A DNA stretch of 64,000 nucleotides from Cylicocyclus nassatus (taxonomy: Eukaryota > Nematoda > Chromadorea > Rhabditida > Strongylidae). Numbering within the stretch: position 1 is the stretch's first letter; each line of letters opens with the position of its first letter. The stretch covers positions 51,566,302 through 51,630,301 of the forward strand of contig CATQJL010000223.1 in NCBI GenBank assembly GCA_958299035.1, in the 5' to 3' direction. The translations under genes and the position numbers were made by a program. Shown one piece after another: positions 27,617-41,300 of the stretch. The notes under the pieces are model-generated. The model did no database searches, was not told where the DNA came from, and saw nothing but the letters and a program-made list of their open reading frames with translations.

Positions 27617-28326
27617 GGGCCGCATGCACTAACATCCCCGCGGGGAGGGGAACGCAGCTTAAAAGAAAGCTTTATATTTCGAAACTCCAGATACCTGGAT
27701 TTCACGTTGTGTACCTATCCGTAAGTATTCCCACTACCCTTCACTATGAACATGTTGAAGAGGAGCGAGAAGCTGCACGAACCGCATTCTCCAGCTTTTG
27801 TATGATCCCTGATGATCCCCGGCGCTTTTCTTTAAAGTCATTTTTCTTTCTCCAAAGTTAACGAATAACCTCCAAAGTTGTGCAGATTGTCTAAACGGAC
27901 AGTGCTAAACATGTTGCTGATAAGAACAAATAATGTTTTGAAGTCATGAATTTTTCGATGATCCATAGGTCGAAATTTGAGGTTTACCGAAAAATTCGAC
28001 TTTTCAAAAACTCATTTGTTCTCATCAGCAACATGCTTAACACTGTTGTGTTAGATGTTCAGTACAGCTTTGGAAGGTTTTCGTTAACTTCGGAGAAAGA
28101 AAAATGACTTTAAAGAAAAGCGCCGGGGATCATCAGGGATCATACAAAAGCTGGAATGCGGTTCGTACAGCTTCTCGCTCCTCTTCAACATGTTTATAGT
28201 GAAGGGTAGCAGGAATACTTACGGATAGGTACACAACGTGAAATCCAGTTATCTGGAGTTTCGAAATGTAAAGCTTTCTTTTAAGCTGCGATCCCCTCCC
28301 CGCGGGGATGTTAGTGCATGCGGCCC
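27617..28326. mobile_element. PIF/Harbinger-type MITE 2, 710 bp, abutting MITE 1
   Basis: TTA at 27614-27616 (shared with MITE 1) and 28327-28329. Ends GGGCCGCATGCAC and GTGCATGCGGCCC are inverse, and the whole element folds back: for example GGATTTCACGTTGTGTACCT (27696 on) is matched near 28230 in reverse. The terminal block is related to that of MITE 1, so they are one family with different interiors. Confidence 0.85.
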
Positions 28327-28329
28327 TTA

Positions 28330-29316
28330 GAGTGAAGGGCTTAGATATTCTTTCCAACTGTATTCAAGGCCTGATCAATGTATACCTGTCATGGATGGTC
28401 ACAATCGCTTTTGACAGAACTGATGCAGTTTTCCTGCATCTGGCTTGAAGATGCAAACTTTTCTTGCTACATTTTGCGCAAGGAGATTGAATGGAACGAT
28501 GAATGCTAACAAGAGGATGGTAAAAAGTCGCTGTGGCCTACCCACATAAGCTGGATACCATTGAGTGCAGCATAAAACGCTGATTTTAGAAAGTCACTTG
28601 CGCAAATCATAGATCATTGTGAATTTGATTACAGCACTTTCTCTGAATCGTAGCTGATTAGACGTTATTGTTTACGGTAATAGCTCTTTTTTCCAACATT
28701 TACCACATAGAGCTTTTCGAACAAGCGATTTTTGAGTTTTGTTTTCAATAAGCGCTTTGCAAGCAGATCTTCTTGATAAAGTTATCAAAACACTGCTGGA
28801 GAGAATTTTCTTTACTTATTAATCAGTTTTTTCACATCGCAGCACTTGATATTTGCATCCCACTGATGTTTACCCCAAATCATCAGTTATTTTGCTGTTA
28901 GTATACAGGAGGCGGTGACGATTAGATAAATTCGAGTGTTAAAAAAAATTACTTTCAAGCAATCAATTTAACTTCGTTCATGATACTCACCGTTAACCAG
29001 ATGAAAAAGTGTTTATTTTCAAAACAAAACAAGATTAAGAAGAAGCGTTACGGGATGGAGGTAGCCAAATTCCTATCGCGAAAAGCAGATTTGACAGCAA
29101 CATTTATGCAGGAAATAATCAGCAATTCCAGTAACACGACATTTCAATACAATATATTTTCGTTCAGAAGTATATGTAAAGCGGTACCAATATGGAGAAT
29201 AACTAGACAAAAATATGAGAGCTACTGTATATGATGCTAACATCGCTTTGCAATATACAAGCAACTCTATCAAAAATATGCCAATATGAAGAACTTCATT
29301 GGTAGAAGTAAAATGG
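28330..29316. other. Spacer between copies A and B, nothing recognised
   Basis: AT-rich sequence. Minor similarity of 28640-28900 to other spacers is possible, but no gene, RNA or element with clear ends is visible. Confidence 0.35.
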
Positions 29317-32300
29317 TCACTCCGCCAGATATTCCATTATCGAAGAGCGCACTGTTTCACGTTGAACTTTCGAAGTAGCAGCGAAAACGTGGAACAGCTT
29401 AGCAGTCTCACAACGAGTTCGACGATCTTTGCAGGCAACATCCTGTGACAATTTGTTGCAATGATTGTATAGAAACTTAAATTCCAAGAAAAATAGATTT
29501 AATGAAATCTGGCATAAAATCCGACATGACTGATCTGCGGAATTAGGCTTCGTGCTGATGGAAAAGGAGATAAGTATAAATGATAAATGTATGAAAATGT
29601 ATTAAAAATATTAGGTAGGTCAAATTTTGTACGTTTTTCAGAGCTATGCACAGATCAGTCGGAAGAATGACAACAAAGGTTTTTAAAATTGTTCGATGCA
29701 ATCCTCTTTCTAGCAACGATAGTTTTGTTCAAACTCCTTTGATGTTTGCTTAAATAAATGTGAGAATTTCTAACCCCTGGTTACTGCCTATCGCAAATTA
29801 GTTTAATTGATTTTAATATTCATTTGTAATAGCTTTGATAAGAATGGATAAGATAGAAAAGTACAATACATTTTTGGCATCTCTACCAGACTTTCCATGA
29901 TTTGGGAATCAAATTCTTGCAGCTATCTGATTTCTTAGAGCATCCCAGTTTCATAAAATGGCGAACCGCCAGGGTGTCATGCAATGTTTTTTTCTGGTTC
30001 CGATCGATCATTTTCTGATATGCAAAATCTTCGAAGATAAAATCATTACTGAATCGTTTTCAAACGCGTCCAAGTTGTATTCACAAAATTCGGAGTTCAA
30101 CATTTTGAACGGCTAGCTCAGTTGTTTGGCAAAAATTTCGAAGTTTCAATAGGTTTGACGTTTGTCTAATCCACGACTTCGGGTAAATGGGTTGGAGAAT
30201 TTCGCGATTATTTGAGCAATCATTAGAAGCAAAAAAATCAGTGTTAGCATCGTACGATTCTTAGATTATTTCTCTATCATTATTCTGAGTGATTAGAGCA
30301 TTGCTCTGCAAAGATGCGTGGCACAACCACGCTTCTAAAGACGCAATTCATATCAAATAATTACATAACCTTTTTCAGTATTTACTGGAATCTTAAGATG
30401 AAGAGCCACTCGCACAGTTTTTGACTCAAGAAAACAGTTAATCAGTTCTACGAAATCTCGAAAAATGCGAATCAGCGTTGTGAAAGACTTCGTTTTTTTT
30501 TCAAATCAAAGTCGTCGTGAGTTTCAATCACCCACAGATGAAAAGAATTTTCCTTCATAAATTTGTGAATCCTTACTGGTTTTTAGTTTTGGCCAGAAAT
30601 TTTCGCCACTTAAGAAACTTTTGCTACACAAGCGGTACAGGCAAATGTGGAGTGAATCCCTTTAGCGCGTTCAATATTCTACCTTGGGTGAATTTATGAA
30701 AGACTGGCGACGTGGCTATCAGAGCCCCAACTTTTCAAAATTTTTGTTGTGATAATAATTCGTAAACCTCAAATAAGCTGGTTGCTAACACTTGTGGCGA
30801 GAGATCTGAAAAATGCGAAAATATTAAGTTGGCTAAAGACTAAGTTCGGACGCTTTTGCCGCTTTGTAAAAATGTTGCCAATTTTTTTGAAAGCAAAATA
30901 ACTGAAAAGAGTAAATTAAAGTAAATTTGGAAGATTTTTTCAACAAATTTCCGAAACAACGTGTTCTAAAAGAACCGGAGCTGGCCGCGAACAAAATTAT
31001 ATTTGGCATTCACACTTTAGACTGTCACCAGTTCAAAGCGCCGCTTCGCGGCGCTTTGAACTGGCTGTGCGTGTGGAGTGAGAAGTGTTCAAAGGCTAGA
31101 ACTTGTGAAGTTTTGTCTTCAAATCTTTTCGTAGCCAAAAGTATAGCATAAAAACTTTAGGTATATACGTGTAGAGAGTAGTAGTAAGTTACTTTCTAGC
31201 TCTCTAACTCTTCAACAACTCAAATAGCTCCATGCCATATGCTACCTTAGCTTCACTACAATCTTCTTAACTCGGATTAAGTGCCACTAAATGCTTGAAG
31301 CCACTCCAGGGCTTTTATATCCGTGTCATAGTACCTTCCTCTCCCTCTCTTCCCCACCCCTACCCTCGTCCCATTCCCCCCCCCCCCCTCCCCTGCCCCT
31401 CCCAGCCCCCCGCACCCTACTGGTACAGAATACAAACCCCATGTAGCATAATGCCTTTCAGGCACGCAAAATTTTTATGTAGAAAGCACTGAAGAGTGGT
31501 AAGTTAGCCCCTAGCTCTTTAGCTCATAAGAAACTCCAACAGCCCTCAACAGACTTGGACTCAAATAGCTGCACGCCACATGCTGCGTTAGCTTCATCAA
31601 AATCCTCTCAATGCTAGAACTTTTCCGGAAGCGTGCCACTAACTTGCTTGACTCCACTCCAGGCTTTTTCTGTTCATGCCAAGTACATTCCTCTCTCCTC
31701 CCTCCCCCTCCCCCTTCTTTCCCTCTCCCCAGCTCCCCGCACCCTACTGGTACAGAACAACGTAAATATCACTTTCATGTGTGCAATTTTCCTGCGTTTG
31801 AAGTTTTGAGCGGATTTTGCTTTTCTCTTTCCCTGCCCCCAGCCTCTTCCCCATTAGTTACCTACCTACGGAGAATAGAGGGGGAAGATTACGAACGAAA
31901 TAATTAAACAGTTTCCAATAGAGTTTTCTAGAAGAAAAACTTATTATCTTCTAAAACTTTTTCTAAGTAGAGACTCTTTGAATATTTCTGCAGTTATTGT
32001 CCTACTTTTCGGGTTCTCCTTCTGCTGACGCTGCCATCACAATGCGTAACCTCAAAGTTGCTTATCGAAAGTATGCCTACGCTTTTCGCCAAAATTCAGC
32101 TTTTTATACAGTACCACACAGAATTTGCTGGCTAAGGTGCAGGCTATTCTACTCTACCAAAAGCTCCACCTGCGGTAATTCCTCATGAGGAGAGACCGCA
32201 TTTCCCTCTTCTTCCCTCTCAAATCGCACCTACTGCTCAAACATCCTTTACCAAGTTTTCGAATAAAGTTCGACTTCTACTATTGGGATTCTACGCTTGA

Positions 32301-35300
32301 CCTCAAAGTCAATAAGTAAAATTCCATCCTACCCCGCCTCCTTTCCTCAGACTCTTTATGTAAGTGCTTACGATTTAACTTCCATTCACGAAACTTCATC
32401 TGCCATATTTCAATTTTCCCCCATTTTCCTTCCTTGAAAGCCTTTCTAGCCTGTCACACTCCCTTTAGTTACAATGCGGCCAGAATCCCACTATTTCGCT
32501 CACATTATGAAATGTGAAACAAATACTAAGAATACGGCTGTTGGTGTATCAAAATCGAGAACTTTCATGAGGGAAAATCACATCTGGGATTTCTGCTGCA
32601 CCACTTACAACTTTGTAAAGCAGTGCTTTAGTACAATTAACTTATAGAAATTGGCAACCAAAATAAACTGATACCAAAGTTGACACATCCTAATGCGCTA
32701 ATTGAAATGAAGCGAGCTGTTACTTGGTGACAATAATGCTAATCGATAATACTGTTTATGGAGTTGAGCACGAAAGGGCGTTCCAGTCAACATCTCGGAA
32801 GGCAGACATCCTGGGTGCATTGGGTGCATTCGAGACATAGCGACAAACGCATGAGTCACATGGTCCCCCCTGCGCTTTATTATAGAGTATGATTTTCCTT
32901 CCTTGAAAGCCTTTCTAGCCTGTCACACTCCCTTTAGTTACAATGCGGCCAGAATCCCACTATTTCGCTCACATTATGAAATGTGAAACAAATACTAAGA
33001 ATACGGCTGTTGGTGTATCAAAATCGAGAACTTTCATGAGGGAAAATCACATCTGGGATTTCTGCTGCACCACTTACAACTTTGTAAAGCAGTGCTTTAG
33101 TACAATTAACTTATAGAAATTTTCCCCCATTTTCCTTCCTTGAAAGCCTTTCTAGCCTGTCACACTCCCTTTAGTTACAATGCGGCCAGAATCCCACTAT
33201 TTCGCTCACATTATGAAATGTGAAACAAATACTAAGAATACGGCTGTTGGTGTATCAAAATCGAGAACTTTCATGAGGGAAAATCACATCTGGGATTTCT
33301 GCTGCACCACTTACAACTTTATAAAGCAGTGCTTTAGTACAATTAACTTATAGAAATTGGCAACCAAAATAAACTGATACCAAAGTTGACACATCCTAAT
33401 GCGCTAATTGAAATGAAGCGAGCTGTTACTTGGTGACAATAATGCTAATCGATAATACTGTTTATGGAGTTGAGCACGAAAGGGCGTTCCAGTCAACATC
33501 TCGGAAGGCAGACATCCTGGGTGCATTGGGTGCATTCGAGACATAGCGACAAACGCATGAGTCACATGGTCCCCCCTGCGCTTTATTATAGAGTATGATA
33601 CTTGCAACCCTTTGCATATACATAGATGGCCGAATTCAAGCGATTGAACTGCCCAAAAATTGGCCTTCTAGAGCATGCCTATAAAGCCAAAGATTGCATC
33701 TATTGAATCACTGAATTACTCGTCTATGCACTGACTGCAGCTCAAAGGCGAAACTTGGAGACTCAGAATTTTTTTCCGAAAGGTGAGCTATACAATGACG
33801 TAAATGCTTTTATCATTAGGTAATTACAAAGTAGATTTTTGCAGCGAAAATCACACAAAAACCTTAGCTAAAGCCACTAGAATTCCTGAACTTTGAATCT
33901 GCGTGCGTTAATAACTCTCCTGCTTCAATGTCTTATGTGTCGATATCTATAATAGATACCATCCTGTAGAGAAGCTTCAACTCAGAGTTATAGCAGACGC
34001 GAACCTCCGACCCCTCTTCGTTACTGTAAGAGTACGGTAGGAACTTTGAAGAGAGTTTCGAGCCGTTAAGAGGCGCATTTTGCCTCAAAAGGGAGATCAG
34101 CAAACAAGCCAGAAACTTTTATGCCAGACTAATCTGAGTCGCTGATTCACATGGTATACATGACAATACGCTTACTTCATAAGGTTATTTTAAAAAAACC
34201 GTAATAACTGCTTTTTCACCGTTGCTAAAAAAGTGATTACACGTTAAAATAAAAAATAAAATAAAATCATCATAACTCACTTTTTATACTAAATTATATA
34301 GATTTTATACTATATACTAGATTTGTCTCGGTTTTGCATGATCTCATCGAGACTTACGTTCCTTGCAAGAAAACTGGAAATGTTAGGCTTAAATATCCTC
34401 AGCAAATTCAGAATCTTTTGCAGCAAAAGGAACGTCTTTTTCGTGATACCGATAATCCGCTCCAATCTGATCGTTATAAAGTCGTATGTCAAAATCTAAA
34501 TCGTCATTTACGCCGTTTTTGGAATTACGAACAACGTAAAATGGCAAAAAGCAATAACATGCGAAAATTATTCAGCTTTCTCAAAAATCGTATTGGAAAA
34601 ACGAGAATGGGATCATCATTGATGGATGAAAGTGAACATATTCTCTTTTCCGCTGATGATAAAGCCAATGCCTTATCCCAGTATTTTGCAAAATCTTTTG
34701 CGGATGCTGAATTGGAATGCCCTCCTCTAAGTGAAATTTCTTCTAATAATCTTTATATACCAGTGATCACGAGCAGCGAAGTGCATAAGCTTTTGAGATC
34801 GACCAAAGCTTCTACATCTGTCACATCCGAAAAAATTCCGGCCTTTTTCTATAAGAGGTGTGCCAAATCTTTGAGCGTCCCGTTGTCCCATATTTTTAAT
34901 ATATCTTTGATGAGTGGGACAGTCCCAAAGCTTTGGAAACAAGCCATGGTTGTTCCAATTCCCAAGCGCACAGGAGCAAATAAAGTTACTGAATACAGAC
35001 CCATTAGCATTCTGCCGACCCCTTGTAAAATAATTGAAAAAATTATTGCCAAATTTCTCTTGGATTGGTACCTCAAAGGTAACTGCCTTCCCGAGGAGCA
35101 GCATGGGTTCATCCCTGGCTCTTCTACAACAACGCAGTTGATAAAAGGCTGTCAAGAATGGGTCGACGCCCTGAGTAATGGCAAGTCAGTTGAAGTAGTT
35201 TACTTTGACCTCTCTAAAGAAATTCGATTCTGTGAATCACCGGATGCTTCTTGCCAAACTTGAGAGTATTGGAATTAGAAATAATCTTTTGGCTTGGTTT

Positions 35301-38300
35301 GAGTCATACCTCACTGACCGGAGTTTTACTGTCCTCTTCCAAGGACAAAGCTCACTTGAAAGATTCTCCCCCTCGGGTGTGCCCCAAGGAAGCGCCCTCT
35401 CTCCACTGCTGTTTAACATCTACACAAGGGAGCTCCCGAGTTTGCTGAAAACTGATACTCGGATTAGTGTAGCAGCTTACGCGGACGATTTGAAAATTTA
35501 TGCCGTTTTTGATAAAAACGATGAAGTAGTATTAGCTGATAAATTAAAATCATCTGTTCATCATATGCTAAAATGGTGTGAGGAATGGGGATTGAAAGTC
35601 AACTTAAATAAGAGTCAAACTATAAGATTCGGAGAAACTTCTTTTAAATTTGACTATGGAGTGTACTTGAAGTCGCAGAGTGTTGTTCGTGACTTGGGTG
35701 TTATCTTTGAATCCCCTTTCAAATTCTCTTCCCAAATTGATAGCGTGGTTACGAAGGCTTCACGAGTTATGTACTCCTTGCTTAGGAATATACATACGTC
35801 AGATAAAACTATCTGGGTGAGGTTATACACGGTCTATGTCCTTCCCATTCTAGAGTATTGCAGTCCGGTGTGGAACCCCACCTTGAAAAAATATATTGTC
35901 AAACTAGAAAAAGTCCAGCGAACATTCACCAGAATTCTGTATTATCGACTATTCCCAAGCAAGAAGTACCCAGAAGAACTTCCTGACTACAAGACTAGAT
36001 TAGCTATTTTTGGTCTAAAGAGTTTATACTACAGACGAATTTTAGCTGATACTCTGTTGGCACATAAAATTTTCCGACAAGAGGTGCGTTTAAATTTCTC
36101 TAATTTTTGGTCTTTCCGTCCCTCTCAAACCCGAAGAGCTATGTTGAACATCGGTATTCTTAGGACCAAAGGATGGCGTAAACAACTGCTACGGTATTCC
36201 TTTGCTGGTCGTGCTTCTCGTCTGCTGAATTGCCTGTCCGCCGAGATTTTATGCCAGAACGATTCAACTAAACTCAAAAATCTTTTGCTCAAAAATGACT
36301 TTCTGCGAATGTTGAATTTAGAGGATATTTCATGATTGCGTGGTTCTTCTCTGTCTTTGTTTCTAGAAAAACCATATTTTGAGTGCTAGACCCAGTGTCT
36401 CAATTCGATGATGTTACTAACCCTCATTATTGAGTTCGTTGAATTAGACGCTCTAACCTTCATTCGGTGGTTGTAGCGCACTTCATGTGCACAAAATAAA
36501 ATAAAATAAAATAAAAAAATAAAAAGCTCCGAAAACTTGTAAAAAGTTGGCAATGGAATGAAAACTCGAAACTCTGCTGCACAATCTTCCAGATTTTTTG
36601 AAATTTTTCCATAGAACGGCCTATTTCGAAACGGCCTTATGTGCTGAATGTTCCTACCGCAATCCCACAGTAACGAAGACATGCGCTTCATGCTGTAAAT
36701 CTAAGTTGAAGCAAGAGCCACGGAATGGTGCTCAAAGATCTGCAGACATAACAGAAAGAGAGCGATCAAACAGCGTGCGCATTTTTTGGGAACACCTTGT
36801 ATGTTAGTTAAGAGGAAAGTAGCAAAAAATTGGCGCTTTCAAGCTTAAAGAAGATAAAACATACTTTGATACGTTTGACAACTTCTATGAGTCTCCAGGG
36901 TAGAGACATTGCGAGCGTATTGATGGCACCCAAAAGAAGGGGTGTCTTGTGACAAAGGAGATTATCCAATCTTCCCTAAACATTTCAACATCATGCAAGT
37001 CGAATCATCAAGTCATACATTTCACCACACAAATGAAAAGCGGTACTATTCCACATAAGTTGACCCAAAAAATGAAAATCGTGAATCTCGCTAAAACTTC
37101 GTCTAAGGGGTTATTTGGTACGCTGAACACGAATATGATGTTTGTTTCGTGCGACAGCGCCATTCGGTGGAGTTACGGTAGGATCACGGTAGGGACCAAA
37201 ATCACGGATTTGCCCGAAATTTGGCCCAGAGGGGTTATTCGGCCCGCTGATGCCAAATATCACATTGGTTTTGAACCGTAGCGTCATTTTATCGGGTTAC
37301 GGCAGGTATACGGTAACGGGTGAAAAACATAGTCTTACCTGAAACGAGTGTACGGCGATTCGGACGATCGTGAAGCTTTGCACACACGACCACAGCTGCG
37401 CGCTACACACCCTGCTGCGGCTTTTGCCTAAGCAAAGCACAGGGAAAAGATACATTTGCCGATTTGTGATTTTGACCCCCTACCGTATACCCACTGTAAC
37501 TCGAGAAAATGACAGTACAGTACGAAACCAATGTGGTATTCGGCGTTAGCGGGCCGAATAACCCCACTAGGCCAAGTTTCGGGCAAATCCGTGATTTTGA
37601 CCCCCCCCCCCTACCGTAATCCTACCGTAACTCCACCGGATGGCGCTGTCGCACGAAATAAACATCATATCCGTGTTCAGCGTACCAAATAACCTCCCTA
37701 GGCGAAGTCTCAGCGAAATTCACGATGATTTTTTGGGTCAACTTATGTGGAATAGCGCCAGAAAAAAAACAATGAACCCTTTACAAATAAAATTGCTAAT
37801 TTGAGATCAATTCTTAAGAAGTTAACAAGCTTGATCCGTAGTTGACAAGTTTGTGTTTCAATTCGACATGTTTTGTTCAATGTTTTTAATCTATGGTGCA
37901 TTCCCCGAACCGTTCCCATAGGTATAGAGCATTGGTTACAATCTATACTTGACTGGTTTTTCTGCTTAGGTATGACAGTAGTGGAAAACTGGAAGTGACT
38001 GAGCTGAGCGCTGAGGTGACGCCTTTTAGTATGAGGGTGTTTTGCTCCTGTAAGCGCAAAGACCGCAATCAAATCTGTCTTCACGATTTTACAAATGAAT
38101 TGCCATCAACGTGGCAACTCTACAATCGTTTTAACGCCTTAAGCCCAGCAAACTTAACACATTCACGCAAAGCCGATTTTTCGAATACTGCCGTTTCGGA
38201 CGAGAGCCTTTTTCGCTTTGTCAAACTTAGGACCCACCCGTGGGTCGTATTGTCCGAAATGGTAAGCGGTACTAGAACTTGGGACTATCATTTTCGTTAT

Positions 38301-41300
38301 CAGCATGCTGAAAAACCTATACATGTAAGGTTTGAGCTTCCTGGGATGAACAGTGAAAATAATCAGTAAAGTCAACTCAATAAAATCGAAGATTCTATGA
38401 TGGGCCAACAAGAGTCTTCCGCTAGCCACGATTTTCTCGTGCATGTAGTTAAGCCTGAATTGTCAGTAACAGCATCATTCCGCGAAGAATTTGAGCTAAA
38501 GTTTGTGCTTTATCTCTATCTACAGTATACCTACCGCAACATTACATTACAGTGTCCCGATCCCGGACCACTCTTAGGAAGTTCGCCTAGGTGTCCCCAA
38601 TCATGTGCCAGAACCCCATAGAATTCCATCGTAAGATGGCAAAGCTAGAGCTCCAGGGATCTTACGATCCGCCGGTGGGTCGTATGGTCCGAAACAGCAG
38701 AACATGTACGACCCACCGGGTCGTACTGTCGTGAGTGTGCTAAGGCGCTTATTTGTACTCGACACTTGAACGAAAGGCAGCCGCGTTGATAATACCTATG
38801 AGAACAATTTAGGGGATGACGATAGGTACGCAAGTTATTTAACACTTGGAAAAATGGCAGAACAAGTTCAAGCATGTCTGGAGCGTGCAAATCCTTCGAG
38901 TCTCCCACTTTCAAAAGTCTCAAAACAGATGGTAACCTTCACATTGCTAAAACGATCCGTCGGCGAGTTACGACTTTCTTCATCGAACATGCCACATTGT
39001 AATTTCTGAAAGTGAAATTCGTGATTTCGCATCAACATGGTATATACGTAAGCACACATTAGACTATGATGCTGAAAACTTACATATGCAAGAACAGCTT
39101 CGTTCGTATGAATCGCTGTGAGCGAGTTGAGAAGTTTATCGGACAGAATCGCACCATTCTCTAGAATCCCCACAATGAAGTCCATCCACTTCTAAACCAA
39201 ATTGCTGCAGTTTTAAGAACTATATTTTGAGAAACGTAACGGCTACAACCTTAATATTTTCCTCTTTGGCGGCTTCAACGTTCTTCGATTTTCCAGATGC
39301 TGCTTCTCCAGAAGCTCGACCTAGAGATCACCAAAAGCAATGCGATAGCATACGTTTATGCTGACCATACGCTCATGCTATTGATAAGTCAAAACGTGCA
39401 TTGCACATCCGGCGCAGTACTCCAGATTATGTGACTACTCTGCTGCACCTTTCAGATTATAAAAATTTGCTTCCTTCCTTCTCCAGCGCAATGGGAGCAA
39501 GTAGACATAATTACTTTCCAGCAAATTCCTATCTCGGGTTTTTTACCAATGCCCCGTGAGGCGCCACGCGCGGTCCACAACATCGCACGCTAGGCCAAAC
39601 ATACCAAACCGAAATTATTTGAGTCTCACAGTTAAAAGTGCCTAAACCGTGGAATTTGCTCAGAGGCGCTGGTAATCTCGCCTATCAGTGTAGCAGCTTT
39701 ACGGTACTTTACCTGGGAGCTAATCTTCAGGCCATCCACACGTGTCAAAAACGCCTTATGAGAACTGGATTCTGGACAAAATCCCTTTCAAAAAAGAAAT
39801 TGTTCCACAAAATTGATGACAGCGACAGAATGTAATAAGTGGAGCTGTCTCTGTTGCACCTAATTTATAGAACGATTTTCCACTGCGATGCGATTTCTGC
39901 AGCACAATTTGGGCAGCTTAGTGCTACTGATGCTCCACATCAGAAAATGATACCTTGACTTAGGTGGATGGTGCCTTCAACTTTATCCTTATCGTGAAGC
40001 CTATTAACATTACCACTGAGTGTAATTCCGTGATCAGCATGTCATGAGAACATCTCAAGCGAGATGCGTGAACCCAAACGATTAACAAAATGAAACCCAG
40101 TTCGTAGTTTGATGCATAGAAAATCTCCGCCGGAGTTCGCCGAGATGCATCGGCATATCTCGCCCAGTGTGGACGAATTCTGTATTCAAAGGTACCAATC
40201 CACTCAGCTCGACACTTCGCATCTTTTTATTTACAAAGAGATGCTTAAGTAAGGCAAGTCTATGGTAGCTAGTAATCATGTCTTCCACATTTTCGCTTAC
40301 GGTAGAAGCAACTAACGGCAGTCAGCACAGTAGGTACAGTCTGCCCCAATCCCAACCAGGCCAAAATTGGTATGGCGGGAGTCCGCGTCGCTAGGGTATC
40401 GCGGTCACGCCCACAGCCTGCTTCTCTGCTCTTACTTCATTCCTTTGGCTCTCTCCGACAGCGCGCATATGCAGCGCAAACGCTTAGCGCTGCGAGCGCG
40501 CAAATTTACGCCGACGGTTCAGCCTGATCCTAATTAAAGCAGACTGTAACCACAAGTAAAATATAGGTCGATCTTCACTAAGCTTTAAAGGCAGCGTCCC
40601 GGCAGATTTTGCTTTTCCATCTTTTTGCATGTTTTGGGCCTTCTCGACCCGTAGATCCGGAATCTGAGCTTTAAAAGGGGTGAAACGGCCTTTTTCGGGA
40701 CGTTTTTTTCAATTTCCAAAAGGCAGCTCGGACGAGAATTTTCAAAGGAAAGTCGGGAGGCCCTGGCACGAAGACCCTGCTGCCTGTAATTTTGGCTTTG
40801 TGTGGCATGCACAATGCGGGAAAGCGGTTGGGGGTCCCGCGCCGTCTAGCGAGAATACTCGTCCGAACAAGGTGTTAGGGGAGTGAAAAGAAGAAGGAGA
40901 GCGGCGCTTGGGCCGCCCCCCTGGCTTGCAGAGTTCACATTTTCGGCGGGCGCGGAGTTGCTGTTTTGGTTCACTTGGAGGGCCTCCTATCCATGTGTCA
41001 AAATTTGAGGTAGGTCAATCTGCCGAGCCACTGCCTTTAAGCTTGGTGACGATCGGTCTAGAACTGACTACGGACTGTATACTTACTTTACCCAGACATC
41101 AGTTCCATCTATCGAAATGTGATGTGTTGAGTTGACTGATGTCTTTCGATGTAGAATCTGTCCAATCGAGAATTGGTGCTCCACACCAATTTCGATGAAC
41201 ACCGCTGCCGCGGCTTTTTCACAAATTTTCGGTAATGCACTTCCGAGAACCCTTTAAAAGCTCGAGAACAAGAAACTAAGCAACATAGGCATTCTCTTTG

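Noticed and set aside
32415..33599. CRISPR-like array
   Set aside because: Only three long units of ~237-470 bp without short repeat-spacer structure, in a eukaryotic intron; a plain tandem duplication.
36865..36975. Frameshift in exon 5 of copy B
   Set aside because: An apparent shift disappears when the acceptor TTTAG/GGAAG is used, which restores phase 0 and the LLLGAINTLAMSLPW block.
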